A stretch of DNA of 64,000 bases from an uncultured Eubacteriales bacterium (GCA_902786465.1 CADACQ010000002.1:1-64000), one strand, 5' to 3'; numbered from the stretch's first letter, positions 50,281 through 58,672 are shown. The notes: generated by a model not told the origin, from the letters alone. Numbers and translations are program-made.

Positions 50281-52026
50281 TTACTTGTAGAGGCCGCGGT
50301 TGGTGTAGGTGGTGTGCAGCAGCTCGTGGGCCTTGTGGCTGCAGGGCTCGCCCAGGTAGTCCTTGTACAGCTTCTGGACTTCCTTGTTCTCGTGGGACTT
50401 ACGCAGCGGCATGTTGGCGTCCTCGCCATAGAGGCCGGCCGCGCGGATGGCACGCACGTCGTGGAAGTTCTTGAAGTTGCTGGGCACGATGGGCTGACCG
50501 CCGCCGTTGACGCAGCCGCCGGGGCAGGCCATGACTTCGATGAAGTGATAGTCCTTCTCGCCCCGCTTGACCATGTCGAGGAGCTTGCTGGCGTTCTCCA
50601 GGCCGGAGGTGACGGCCACGCGGACCTTGAGGCCGTTCAGGTCGTACTCGGCTTCCTTGATGGCTTCGACGCCGCGGACGGCCTCGAACTCCACTTTCTC
50701 CAGGGTCTTGCCGGTGACCACTTCGTACACGGTACGGAGGGCCGCTTCCATGACGCCGCCGGTGGCACCGAAGATGTGGCCGGCGCCGGAGGCTTCGCCC
50801 AGCAGATCGTCCGCAACTTCGTCGGGGAGCTTGTCGAAGATGATGCCGGCCTTCTTGATCATGCGGGCCAGCTCACGGGTGGTCAGGGACACGTCCACAT
50901 CGGGTAGGCCGTTGTGGCCCAGCTCAGGACGGTTGCACTCGAACTTCTTGGCCGTGCAAGGCATGACGGACACGCAGAAGATGTCCTTGGGGTCGATGCC
51001 CGCATGTTCGGCGTAGTAGCTCTTCACCAGTGCGCCATACATGCCCTGAGGGGACTTGCAGGTGGACAGGTTGGGGATGAACTCGGGATAGTAGTGCTCG
51101 CAGAACTTGATCCAGCCAGGGCTGCAGGAAGTGATCTGGGGCAGGGGCCCACCGTTCTGGATGCGCTGGATGAGCTCGGTGCCTTCCTCCATGATGGTCA
51201 CGTCGGCGGCGTTGTCCACATCGAACACCTTGTCGAAGCCCAGGCGGCGGCAGGCAGCGATGAGCTTGCCTTCCACGTTGGAACCCATGGGCATCCCGAA
51301 GCACTCGCCGATCTGGACACGGACGGAGGGCGCGGGGGCGATGACCACGTGCTTGGTGGGATCGGAGAGGGCCTTCCAAACCTTGTCGGTGTCGTCACGC
51401 TCGGTGAGGGCGCCGGTGGGGCACACCTGGATGCACTGGCCGCAGTTCACGCAGCTGGTGTCCGCGAGAGGCATCTCGAAGGGGCTGGACACGTGGGTCT
51501 TGTAGCCGCGCATGCTGGCGCCGATGACATGGGCGTGCTGTACGTTCTTGCAGACCGCGATGCAGCGACGGCACAGGATGCACTTGCTGTTGTCGCGGAT
51601 GAGGTGGATGGCGGACTCATCGAGATCCGGCTGCATGGGCTCGGCGGGACGGAACTTGTCGGGGTCGGCGCCGTATTCCTGGGCCAGGGTCTGCAGTTCG
51701 CAGTTGGTGGAACGAACGCAGCCAAGGCAGTCCATCCTATGGTTGGAGAGCATGAGCTCCAAGGTCATCTTGCGGGAAGCGCGCAGGGCGGGGGTGTTGG
51801 TCTGGACCTCCATGCCCTCGGCCACCTGCTGGAGGCAGGCCACGGGGTTGGAGCGGGCGCCCTTCACCTCGACCACGCACATACGGCAAGCGCCGATGGC
51901 GTTAACGTCCTTCAGGTAGCAGAGGGTGGGGATATGGACGCCAGCCTTCTCCGCCGCCATCAGAACAGTGTAATCGGAAGGGACCTCGACTTCGATCCCG
52001 TTGATCTTGACATGAACAGTATTCAT
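50281..52026 (-). CDS. hydA: [FeFe]-hydrogenase catalytic subunit, NAD-linked multimeric type
   Basis: A 581-aa catalytic subunit. In order: a [2Fe-2S] domain (residues 1-75, CYLKDVNAIGACRMC), the His-ligated [4Fe-4S] (HRMDCLGCVRSTNC), two ferredoxin clusters (CILCRRCIAVCKN and CVNCGQCIQVCPTG), and the H-cluster domain. Its motifs are P1 TSCSPGWIKFCE, P2 VMPCTAKKFEC and P3 ACPGGCVNGGGQP. The C-terminal HENKEVQKLYKDYLGEPCSHKAHELLH belongs to the small-subunit region. With HydB and HydC it forms a trimeric, probably electron-bifurcating (ferredoxin plus NADH) hydrogenase. AAGGAGGAACCC precedes ATG 52026. Confidence 0.96.
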   Translation of the reverse strand: MNTVHVKINGIEVEVPSDYTVLMAAEKAGVHIPTLCYLKDVNAIGACRMCVVEVKGARSNPVACLQQVAEGMEVQTNTPALRASRKMTLELMLSNHRMDCLGCVRSTNCELQTLAQEYGADPDKFRPAEPMQPDLDESAIHLIRDNSKCILCRRCIAVCKNVQHAHVIGASMRGYKTHVSSPFEMPLADTSCVNCGQCIQVCPTGALTERDDTDKVWKALSDPTKHVVIAPAPSVRVQIGECFGMPMGSNVEGKLIAACRRLGFDKVFDVDNAADVTIMEEGTELIQRIQNGGPLPQITSCSPGWIKFCEHYYPEFIPNLSTCKSPQGMYGALVKSYYAEHAGIDPKDIFCVSVMPCTAKKFECNRPELGHNGLPDVDVSLTTRELARMIKKAGIIFDKLPDEVADDLLGEASGAGHIFGATGGVMEAALRTVYEVVTGKTLEKVEFEAVRGVEAIKEAEYDLNGLKVRVAVTSGLENASKLLDMVKRGEKDYHFIEVMACPGGCVNGGGQPIVPSNFKNFHDVRAIRAAGLYGEDANMPLRKSHENKEVQKLYKDYLGEPCSHKAHELLHTTYTNRGLYK

Positions 52027-52037
52027 TGGGTTCCTCC

Positions 52038-53831
52038 TTATTTCTTGCTGATGGCACCGAAGCGGCAGGTATCGAGACACGTACCGCACTTGATGCACTT
52101 GGCCTGATCGATGACGTGGGGCTGCTTCACCGTGCCGGAGATGGCATTGACGGGGCACTTGCGGGCGCAAGCCGTGCAGCCGCGGCACTTATCGGGATCG
52201 ATCTCGTAGCGCAGGAGCTTCTTGCACACGCCGGCAGGGCAGCGCTTGTCGACCACGTGGGCCACGTACTCGTCCCGGAAGAACTTCAGCGTGGAGAGCA
52301 CGGGGTTGGGTGCGGTCTGACCCAGGGCGCACAGGGCGTTGGCCTGGATGTACTTGCAGAGCTCCTCCATCTTGTCCAGGTCCTCCAGCGTGCCGTTGCC
52401 GCTGGTGATCTTGTCCAGCATCTCCAGCAAGCGGCGGGTGCCGATACGGCAGGGGACGCACTTGCCGCAGCTCTCGTCCACGGTGAAGTCCAGATAGAAC
52501 CGGGCCACGTCCACCATGCAGGTGGAATCGTCGAGGACGATCATACCGCCGGAACCCATCATGGCGCCGATGCTCTTGAGGTTCTCATAGTCGATGGGCA
52601 GATCCAGGAACTTGGCCGGGATGCAGCCGCCGGAAGGACCGCCGGTCTGAACGGCCTTGAACTCTCTGCCGTTGGGGATGCCGCCGCCGATATCGTAGAT
52701 GATCTGGCGGAGGGTGGTGCCCAGAGGAACTTCCACAAGGCCGGTGTTGTTGATCTTGCCGCCCAGCGCGAACACCTTGGTGCCCTTGCTGCCCTCGGTG
52801 CCCATGGAAGCGAACCAGTCGGCGCCCTTGAGAATGATCTGGGGGATATTGGCCAGGGTCTCCACGTTGTTGATGATGGTGGGCTGACCAAAGAGGCCCT
52901 TGTTAGCGGGGAATGGCGGCTTGGTCTTGGGCTCGCCGCGGTTGCCTTCGATGGAGGTCAACAGCGCGGTCTCTTCGCCGCACACGAAGGCGCCGGCGCC
53001 CAGACGCACGTCGATGTCAAAATCGAAGCCGGTGCCGAAGATGTCCTTGCCCAGCAGGCCGTACTCACGGGCCTGACGGATGGCGATCTGCAGACGATGC
53101 ACGGCGATGGGGTACTCAGCACGGACGTAGATGTAGCCCTGATTGGCGTTGATGGCATAGCCCGCGATGCACATGGCTTCCAGGATGGCGTGGGGATCGC
53201 CTTCCAACACGGAACGATCCATGAACGCGCCGGGGTCGCCCTCGTCGGCGTTGCAGACCACGTACTTGTTGGGGGTCTGGTTGACCGCCGCGAACTTCCA
53301 CTTGAGGCCGGTGGGGAAGCCGGCGCCGCCACGGCCGCGCAGACCGGACTTGGTGACCACGTCGATGACCTGCTCACGGGTCATCTCGGTGAGGACCTTG
53401 CCCAGAGCGGAATAGCCGTCCATGGCGATGTACTCTTCGATGTCCTCCGGGTTGATGACGCCGCAGTTGCGCAGCGCCACACGGAGCTGAGGCTTGTAGA
53501 ACTCGATGTCCTTCAGCGTGGGGACTTCGACCTTCTCGCCGCCTTCGGTATCACGGTGCACCAGGCGCTCCACGATACGGCCCTTCAGGAGGTGCTCGGA
53601 AGCGATCTCAGGCACATCGGAGACCTTCACGCGGGAGTAGAAGGTGCCATCGGGGTAGACGATCATGACGGGGCCCATTTCGCAGAGGCCGAAGCAGCCG
53701 GTGCGCACGACCTTGACTTCATCCTGAAGGCCCAGTTTGACGATCTCCTGCTCCATGGCTTCGGCGATCTTGGGGCTGTCAGAAGAGGTACAGCCCGTAC
53801 CGCCACAGATCATTACATGCGTACGAATCAT
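52038..53831 (-). CDS. hydB: NADH-binding hydrogenase subunit (NuoF-like flavoprotein)
   Basis: A 597-aa flavoprotein. The N-terminal thioredoxin-like [2Fe-2S] domain (ICGGTGCTSSDS) leads into the NuoF core, with FMN/NADH motifs GRGGAGFPTGLKW, CNADEGDPGAFMDR and EETALLTSIEGNRGEP. A [4Fe-4S] site (ESCGKCVPCRIGTRR) and a C-terminal two-cluster ferredoxin domain (CRGCTACARKCP and CIKCGTCLDTC) complete it. It carries NADH electrons to the hydrogenase. ATG 53831 is chosen for its 9-base spacing from GGAGG; a TTG two codons earlier is too close. Confidence 0.96.
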   Translation of the reverse strand: MIRTHVMICGGTGCTSSDSPKIAEAMEQEIVKLGLQDEVKVVRTGCFGLCEMGPVMIVYPDGTFYSRVKVSDVPEIASEHLLKGRIVERLVHRDTEGGEKVEVPTLKDIEFYKPQLRVALRNCGVINPEDIEEYIAMDGYSALGKVLTEMTREQVIDVVTKSGLRGRGGAGFPTGLKWKFAAVNQTPNKYVVCNADEGDPGAFMDRSVLEGDPHAILEAMCIAGYAINANQGYIYVRAEYPIAVHRLQIAIRQAREYGLLGKDIFGTGFDFDIDVRLGAGAFVCGEETALLTSIEGNRGEPKTKPPFPANKGLFGQPTIINNVETLANIPQIILKGADWFASMGTEGSKGTKVFALGGKINNTGLVEVPLGTTLRQIIYDIGGGIPNGREFKAVQTGGPSGGCIPAKFLDLPIDYENLKSIGAMMGSGGMIVLDDSTCMVDVARFYLDFTVDESCGKCVPCRIGTRRLLEMLDKITSGNGTLEDLDKMEELCKYIQANALCALGQTAPNPVLSTLKFFRDEYVAHVVDKRCPAGVCKKLLRYEIDPDKCRGCTACARKCPVNAISGTVKQPHVIDQAKCIKCGTCLDTCRFGAISKK

Positions 53832-53833
53832 TC

Positions 53834-54217
53834 TCAATATCCTCCGTTATTATTCTGCGGCACCGATGGTGTATTCCGTGATATGGGTTTCCCGCCAAGA
53901 ATGTGCTCCTTGACGATCCGGGGGACCATGGCCGGCTTGACCTTCACATAGGTGACCCGCTCCTTGCCGCCCTCGAAGACCTCCACGATGGGCTCGAGCC
54001 GGCACATGCCGATACAGCCGGTCTGGGTCACGGTGGCGTTGTCGGCGTGCTGCTTGCGGACTTCCTCCACAAAGGCGTTGAGTACGGGCCGGGCGCCGGC
54101 GGCGATGCCGCAGGTGGCCATGCCAACGACGATCCGGATATCGCCGTTGTTCTCGCGGATAGCGACCCTATCCTTCATTTTGTTCCGAATCGCTGCAAGT
54201 TCCTCAAGACTTTTCAT
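53834..54217 (-). CDS. Thioredoxin-like [2Fe-2S] ferredoxin of the hydrogenase operon
   Basis: A 127-aa protein of the NuoE C-terminal/Shethna-type fold. Four probable ligand cysteines are in VGMATCGIAAGA and TVTQTGCIGMCRLEP, with spacing like the N-terminus of HydB. The C-terminus is short and Asn/Pro-rich. It lies 2 bases before hydB and 46 bases after the HATPase gene. It is probably an extra electron-transfer subunit of the complex, in addition to the NuoE-like gene at the head of the operon. Confidence 0.9.
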   Translation of the reverse strand: MKSLEELAAIRNKMKDRVAIRENNGDIRIVVGMATCGIAAGARPVLNAFVEEVRKQHADNATVTQTGCIGMCRLEPIVEVFEGGKERVTYVKVKPAMVPRIVKEHILGGKPISRNTPSVPQNNNGGY

Positions 54218-54263
54218 AGTTGTTTTCCTTTCCTAAGTTTTTGGTTATGTAGTAAGCTTTCGC

Positions 54264-54815
54264 CTAAAAACCATATTGTTCGTTTAAACTCTCTCGGGCC
54301 CATTCCAGGACCTCGAAGCTGTTCAATGGGATCTCGTCTCCCAGGGCCTCCCTCATCTCCCGCGTGTCCAGGTGGACCGTTTCTCCGTTGGGCAGCTCAT
54401 GCTCAAAGAGAAAATCCACGTCAGGACAGCCCTGGATGAGACTGATCAAAGTGGATACCACATCCCCCAGGGGCGTGAAATCCATGTGATTCTTGTAGAA
54501 GAAAGCGGAAATGACCGTTCCGTGGTCCTCCGGGCTCATATCCCTGGTCCGGGACGTGATGGTCAGCTCTCCGCCGGTCTGCTCCGCCGCCAGCTTGAAC
54601 AGGGGGATGCCCATGCCCACCTTCCGGGTCTTGCGGGTGGTGGAGAAGGGATCCATCACGGTGGCCAGGAAATCCTGTGACATGCCTCTGCCGTCATCCT
54701 TGATGGTGATGCGCAGCGTCTCGTCCGTTTCCGCCAGCAGGATCTCGATGAGAGACGCTTCGGCGGAGATGGAGTTCTGCACGATATCCAGAATGTTCAG
54801 CGACAGTTCCTTCAT
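54264..54815 (-). CDS. HATPase-domain protein (histidine-kinase-like ATPase), hydrogenase-associated
   Basis: A 183-aa protein. Residues 1-110 form a GHKL ATPase: ILDIVQNSISAEAS (N box), RITIKDDGRGMSQDF (G1), TTRKTRKVGMGIPLFKLAAEQTGG (G2). There is no histidine-phosphotransfer domain, so it is not a complete sensor kinase. The C-terminal 70 residues (FTPLGDVVSTLISLIQG onward) are unassigned. ATG 54815 with GGAGAAG overlaps the PHP gene by 4 bases. It probably relays a signal within the HydS module. Confidence 0.85.
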   Translation of the reverse strand: MKELSLNILDIVQNSISAEASLIEILLAETDETLRITIKDDGRGMSQDFLATVMDPFSTTRKTRKVGMGIPLFKLAAEQTGGELTITSRTRDMSPEDHGTVISAFFYKNHMDFTPLGDVVSTLISLIQGCPDVDFLFEHELPNGETVHLDTREMREALGDEIPLNSFEVLEWARESLNEQYGF

Positions 54816-55531
54816 GATTTCTTCTCCAGCATGGCAAAGAAAGCTTCTCGAACGGCCTCTTCCCCCGCCTCCGGGCTTACGTCCAGATGCACGCAGAAGC
54901 TGCCGTCGCTGATCTCCCAAAGCCTATGGGCGTCTGAGGAGACCAGGATCTTCCGCCCTCCCGCCAGATCGCGCTTGTCCTCGTCATGGACTTCCGCCAG
55001 GGTGAACACCGGTTCTTCCGGGAAGAAGCCCAGCACCGCCAGGAGTCCGTTGGCCTCCCGGTCGATATGGGCCGGGTAGCAGACCCCGCCCATGGATCGG
55101 ACCAGCTTCGCCCCTTCCTCGATGGTCAGGGCCGTGGCCGCTGGCAGGAACCAGGGATCGTTGCCGATGGGCACGTCCTGTTCGCCCATGATGATCTGCT
55201 CGCCGAAGATCTCCGGTTTGTTCTTGACCTTCATGCGCTTCTCTTCCACCAGCTTGTCGAAGGCCAGGGCCGTGTCGAGCTTAGGGAACAGACAGACCAT
55301 GTGGACGTCCTCCGCCGTGGTCAGCTCCATGCCCGACACGGGCACGATGCCGTATTCCCGACAGGCGGCGAAAAAGGCGGGACAGTTCTTTGCCGTGTTA
55401 TGATCCGTCAGCGCCATGATCCTTAGCCCATTGAGATATCCCATCCCCGCGATATTACAGGGGGTCATATCGTCCTCCGCGCAGGGAGAGAGGCAGGAAT
55501 GGATGTGCAGATCGACGGCAAATGCGTTCAT
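54812..55531 (-). CDS. PHP-domain phosphoesterase, hydrogenase-associated
   Basis: A 239-aa metal-dependent phosphoesterase. PHP motifs are in order: DLHIHSCLSPCAEDDM (I), MALTDHNTAKN (II), VSGMELTTAEDVHM (III), YPAHIDREANG and ILVSSDAHRLWE (IV). The exact substrate is unknown; nucleotide or phosphoamino-acid hydrolysis are possibilities. ATG 55531 overlaps the upstream stop (ATGA) and has no Shine-Dalgarno, so translation depends on coupling. GTG 55558 is the alternative start. Confidence 0.9.
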   Translation of the reverse strand: MNAFAVDLHIHSCLSPCAEDDMTPCNIAGMGYLNGLRIMALTDHNTAKNCPAFFAACREYGIVPVSGMELTTAEDVHMVCLFPKLDTALAFDKLVEEKRMKVKNKPEIFGEQIIMGEQDVPIGNDPWFLPAATALTIEEGAKLVRSMGGVCYPAHIDREANGLLAVLGFFPEEPVFTLAEVHDEDKRDLAGGRKILVSSDAHRLWEISDGSFCVHLDVSPEAGEEAVREAFFAMLEKKS

Positions 55532-55854
55532 GAGAGCAAGGAGGCTACCTTGGCGCACAGCTCGAAGACGGACAAGGGGGAACGGTAGAAGTTGAGATCG
55601 TTGTCCACCGCTGCCTCCAGGGCCGCATTGTCGGGGGTCACATCCTCTGCGAAGATGACCATGGCTGCATCCGTAAGGGAGCAGACCGCCGGCACGTTGC
55701 GGTTGGACATGATGGTGATCCAGCAGTCTCCGCTCTGCGCCCGACCCATGACCCAGCTCAGCAGATCTCCGGCATACCCGCCGGTGACCGGCCGATCCTC
55801 GGCCTCGTGCAGTGGAACGAGCCCCAGCGCATCCCTGATCTCAAATACGGTCAT
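55528..55854 (-). CDS. DRTGG-domain-like small protein, hydrogenase-associated (copy 2)
   Basis: A 108-aa protein with a DRTGG-like layout: MTVFEIRDALGLVPLH, a RPVTGGYAGDLLSWVMGRAQ stretch, and SLTDAAMVIFAEDVTPD with alternating strands and helices. The domain is a regulatory ligand-binding unit in other proteins. It overlaps the HydS-like gene by 4 bases upstream and the PHP gene by 4 bases downstream. A related 112-aa protein lies at 57597. Identity with the DRTGG family is moderate. Confidence 0.7.
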   Translation of the reverse strand: MTVFEIRDALGLVPLHEAEDRPVTGGYAGDLLSWVMGRAQSGDCWITIMSNRNVPAVCSLTDAAMVIFAEDVTPDNAALEAAVDNDLNFYRSPLSVFELCAKVASLLS

Positions 55855-57143
55855 GACTTCTTCTCCATTTCTTCGCTCATGAGTTTCTTCAGCTGTTCCC
55901 GCATATGAACGATGCACTCGTCGATGTTCGCCTCACCCTTCACCACGTCCTCCGCAAAGGCGCGGCAGGTGGGAGCGCCGCAGGACCCGCAGTCCAAAGC
56001 CGGCAGGCTCTCATGGATGTTCTCGATGTCCGCCATCATGCGGATTGACTCGAACCGGCTCACGTTCAGGGCGGACACGTTGGCGAAGGTGGCCGGCTTC
56101 ACGGTCATGATATCCTCCGGCACATCCGCGTCCCCAGACTGTCTCGGCACATGGTTGAGGCTCACGGGCATATACCGGCGCAGGGTCTGCAAGCGGACCT
56201 GAGCGATGTAGGGATTCTCCACCGTCAAAACGCCGCCGACGCACCCGCCGTTGCAAGCGTCCAGCTCTGCGAAGTCCACGCTGGGAAAGCTCCCCATTTC
56301 GATGCTGTCCAGCACCCGGATCACGTTCTCGATGCCGTCGGCCGCCAGATATCTGTCGTTCATCAGAGCAGAACCCTCTCCGCCGGAGGAGGCCCACCCA
56401 AGGCCGATCATGCCGGACTCAGAGGTGATCTTCGGCGTCCCCTTGAGCTTGATGGCGTTGAGGAGCTTGAAATACACCTCACTGATGGCCACCACGTAGT
56501 CCACGCAGGGGACTTCGTCCTCGCTGTCCCCGTTTTTGACCCAGCTGAACTTAGCCGGGCAGGGGCTGATGAACACCGTCTTGATGTCCTCTTTCTTCAG
56601 CTCCGGATGCTTCTTCATCGCCTCTTCCTTGGCCATCCGGCCTGCGAGCTCGATGGGCGGCATCAGCGGCACGATATGGTCGATAAGGGAAGGGAAGCGG
56701 ATGGTGATGAGACGCACCACCACCGGGCATGCGGAGCTGATGGCCGGACGGGGGATATCCTTGCGCTTCATGTAGCGCCGGGTGTACTCCGTGATGATCT
56801 CCGCGCAGCGGGAAACCTCGAACACGTCGTTGAAACCCATGTCGAGAAGCCCCTGGAGCACGTAATCCACGTCCGTCACGTTGATGAACTGGCCGAAGAG
56901 CGAGGGCGCCGGAAGGGCGATCAGGTACTTGGAACGATCCAGATCCTCCAGGCTGTCGCAGATGGCCCGCTTGGCCTTGTAGGGGCAAACGCGGATGCAT
57001 TCGCCGCAGTCGATGCACTGGATGGCGTTGATCACGGCATGTCCGTCACGGATACGGATAGCTTCCGTAGGGCAACGCCTCAAACAATGGGTGCAGCCCT
57101 TGCATTTATCCAGATCCAGTGAAACGGAGTGCCTGTAGTCCAT
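55851..57143 (-). CDS. Sensory-type [FeFe]-hydrogenase-like protein (HydS-like)
   Basis: A 430-aa protein. Two N-terminal ferredoxin clusters (CKGCTHCLRRCP and CIDCGECIRVCP) precede an H-cluster domain with divergent motifs: P1 SSACPVVVRL, P2 ISPCPAKFSW and P3 DACNGGCVGGVL. The four cluster cysteines are kept, but the proton-channel cysteine and Ser-Lys residues of HydA are replaced. The C-terminal DCGSCGAPTCRAFAEDVVKG is an extra [4Fe-4S] domain. Such proteins (groups C/D) are thought to sense hydrogen. It is flanked by regulatory genes in the operon. Confidence 0.9.
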   Translation of the reverse strand: MDYRHSVSLDLDKCKGCTHCLRRCPTEAIRIRDGHAVINAIQCIDCGECIRVCPYKAKRAICDSLEDLDRSKYLIALPAPSLFGQFINVTDVDYVLQGLLDMGFNDVFEVSRCAEIITEYTRRYMKRKDIPRPAISSACPVVVRLITIRFPSLIDHIVPLMPPIELAGRMAKEEAMKKHPELKKEDIKTVFISPCPAKFSWVKNGDSEDEVPCVDYVVAISEVYFKLLNAIKLKGTPKITSESGMIGLGWASSGGEGSALMNDRYLAADGIENVIRVLDSIEMGSFPSVDFAELDACNGGCVGGVLTVENPYIAQVRLQTLRRYMPVSLNHVPRQSGDADVPEDIMTVKPATFANVSALNVSRFESIRMMADIENIHESLPALDCGSCGAPTCRAFAEDVVKGEANIDECIVHMREQLKKLMSEEMEKKS

Positions 57144-57163
57144 GCTTTCCTCTTTCTTAGCGA

Positions 57164-57592
57164 TTACCTGTTCTCAAATCCGAGTTCGATGGTCGTCCCC
57201 TGGCCTACAACGCTGTCGATGCCGAAGGTATCGGAGTATCGTTTCATGTTGGGCAAGCCCATGCCGGCGCCGAACCCAAGCGCGCGGATATTGTCTGGCG
57301 CGGTGGAATACCCTTCCTGCATGGCCTGCTCCACATCCTTGATGCCGGGGCCGGTGTCCTTCAGTACGATCCGAATGGTCTTGTCGTCCACATAGATATC
57401 GGCGTCGCCGCCGTTAGCGTGGATGACCATGTTGATCTCGCCCTCGTACATGGCGATGGAGACCCGTCGGATGGTTTCGGGAGAGCAGCCCAGCTGCCGA
57501 AGAAGGCGCTTCACCTTGACGGAGGCTTCTCCTGCGGAGGTGAAGTTCCCGCCGTCTACGTCGTAATGCACATGCAACGGTTCTGCGCTCAT
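57164..57592 (-). CDS. Anti-sigma-factor-like serine kinase/HATPase, hydrogenase-associated
   Basis: A 142-aa protein resembling SpoIIAB/RsbW kinases: SIAMYEGEINMVIHANGGD (N box), IVLKDTGPGIKDVE (G1), GFGAGMGLPNMKRYSDTF (G2) and GQGTTIELGF. Unlike the 183-aa HATPase at 54264 it lacks a C-terminal extension. Candidates for phosphorylation targets are not visible; no STAS-domain antagonist is in the operon. ATG 57592 follows AGGTGATCCC, 4 bases after the DRTGG gene. Confidence 0.88.
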   Translation of the reverse strand: MSAEPLHVHYDVDGGNFTSAGEASVKVKRLLRQLGCSPETIRRVSIAMYEGEINMVIHANGGDADIYVDDKTIRIVLKDTGPGIKDVEQAMQEGYSTAPDNIRALGFGAGMGLPNMKRYSDTFGIDSVVGQGTTIELGFENR

Positions 57593-57596
57593 GGGA

Positions 57597-57935
57597 TCAC
57601 CTGTGCAGGCCCGCTTCGTACAGCCTCCCGCTCGCCTCATACATGGTTAGGGCGGTGGCCAGAACGGCGATATGGCTCAATTTCGCGAGCGCAACCACTT
57701 CCTCCGCAGGCTCCTTGCCCCGGACGAAAAGGATGCAGCTCATGTCCAGCATCAGTGCGGTACGCACGGCCTGGGGGTTGTTGAGTCCCGTGAGGAGGAG
57801 CGCCTGATCCTGCGCGTAGGCAAGGACGTCGCTCATCATGTCGCTGCTGAACGCGGAATCGATATCCTCGTCCAGCATCTCCTCTCCCGTATATACCTTT
57901 GCACCGACCAAGCGGGCGACTTCTTCTAATCTCAT
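57597..57935 (-). CDS. DRTGG-domain protein, hydrogenase-associated (copy 1)
   Basis: A 112-aa protein with MRLEEVARLVGAKVYTGEEM, a SDMMSDVLAYAQDQALLLTGL region and a C-terminal SHIAVLATALTMYEASGRLY, the usual DRTGG-like pattern seen next to HydC genes. It may bind a nucleotide or similar small ligand, acting with the adjacent HATPase. It follows the NuoE-like gene by 7 bases. Confidence 0.8.
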   Translation of the reverse strand: MRLEEVARLVGAKVYTGEEMLDEDIDSAFSSDMMSDVLAYAQDQALLLTGLNNPQAVRTALMLDMSCILFVRGKEPAEEVVALAKLSHIAVLATALTMYEASGRLYEAGLHR

Positions 57936-57942
57936 AGGAGTG

Positions 57943-58443
57943 TTACTCTGCGCGTACCTTATCGATGATGCCCTTCACATCGGCGGGGACCAGACGGCCG
58001 TACACCTGATCGTCGATCATCATGACCGGGGCAAGGCCGCAGCAACCCAGGCAGCGTGCCGCTTCCAGGGTGAACATGCCGTCGGGCGTGGTATGACCGG
58101 AGGTTACGCCCAAGAGCTTCACCAGCTCATCCAGGATATCCTGGGAGCCTTTCACGTAGCATGCGGTACCAAGGCATACACGGATAAGATGCTTTCCCTT
58201 GGGCTCCAGGCTGAACCAGGCATAGAAGGTGGAAACACCATAGACCTGTTCGAGGGAGCAGCCCAGCCCCTCGGCGATCATCGTCTGCACCTCTATGGGC
58301 AGATACCCATAGATATCCTGCGCTTGCTGCATCACGGGCATCAGTGCGCCGGGCTTACCCTTGTGATCCGCAATGACCTTTTCGAGCGCAGCTTTCTGCT
58401 CGGCCGTGCCAGTGAATGGGATCGTGGTCTTCGTACTAGTCAT
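57943..58443 (-). CDS. hydC: NuoE-like [2Fe-2S] subunit of the hydrogenase (HydC)
   Basis: A 166-aa thioredoxin-like [2Fe-2S] protein. IYGYLPIEVQTMIAEGLG and VYGVSTFYAWFSLEPKGKH are NuoE signatures; the cluster cysteines are in VCLGTACYVKGS and ARCLGCCGLAP. It passes electrons between HydB and HydA. ATG 58443 is chosen because AGGAGG directly abuts the ATG at 58449 and would leave no spacing; it gives 6 bases to 58443. It is the first gene of the operon. Confidence 0.95.
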   Translation of the reverse strand: MTSTKTTIPFTGTAEQKAALEKVIADHKGKPGALMPVMQQAQDIYGYLPIEVQTMIAEGLGCSLEQVYGVSTFYAWFSLEPKGKHLIRVCLGTACYVKGSQDILDELVKLLGVTSGHTTPDGMFTLEAARCLGCCGLAPVMMIDDQVYGRLVPADVKGIIDKVRAE

Positions 58444-58527
58444 ACACATCCTCCTTTTAATATTGATTCGGACTTTCCTACAACAGAAACAACAGCCTTG
58501 TGTGAAAAGGCATACTGTTACGTTCGT

Positions 58528-58556
58528 ATTCTACCACACATAATTTGTCTTGCCAA
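58528..58556 (-). promoter_or_regulatory. Promoter of the hydrogenase operon (TTGGCA-17-TAGAAT)
   Basis: On the minus strand, TTGGCA (58551-58556) and TAGAAT (58528-58533) are 17 bases apart. The leader to hydC is about 75 bases and contains GCCTT/AAGGC capable of pairing. Confidence 0.7.
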
Positions 58557-58560
58557 TAGA

Positions 58561-58574
58561 TTAGCATTTGCTAA
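58561..58574. promoter_or_regulatory. Palindrome upstream of the hydrogenase promoter, candidate operator
   Basis: TTAGCA-TT-TGCTAA is a perfect 6-bp inverted repeat with a 2-base gap, ending 4 bases upstream of the -35 box, the position expected of an activator site. It does not match the usual Rex consensus closely. Confidence 0.45.
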
Positions 58575-58643
58575 CTGACGTATTTGAATGGGAAATTCTA
58601 CACGGATTTTAAAATAAAATATGAAAATGGACGGATTTGGGTC

Positions 58644-58672
58644 TTTAAAAATGTCAAAAGGTGGAGTATACT
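58644..58672 (+). promoter_or_regulatory. Promoter of the SH3-domain gene (TTTAAA-17-TATACT)
   Basis: TTTAAA (58644-58649) and TATACT (58667-58672) are 17 bases apart; a second overlapping TATACT follows at 58672-58677. Confidence 0.5.

Noticed and set aside
52026..53951. A 641-codon plus-strand open frame opposite hydB
   Set aside because: It mirrors the codon pattern of hydB on the other strand and shows no domain or ribosome binding site.
58540..58600. Rex operator upstream of the hydrogenase operon
   Set aside because: The palindrome TTAGCA-TT-TGCTAA differs in length and core from the usual TTGTTAA-type Rex consensus, so only a generic operator is proposed.
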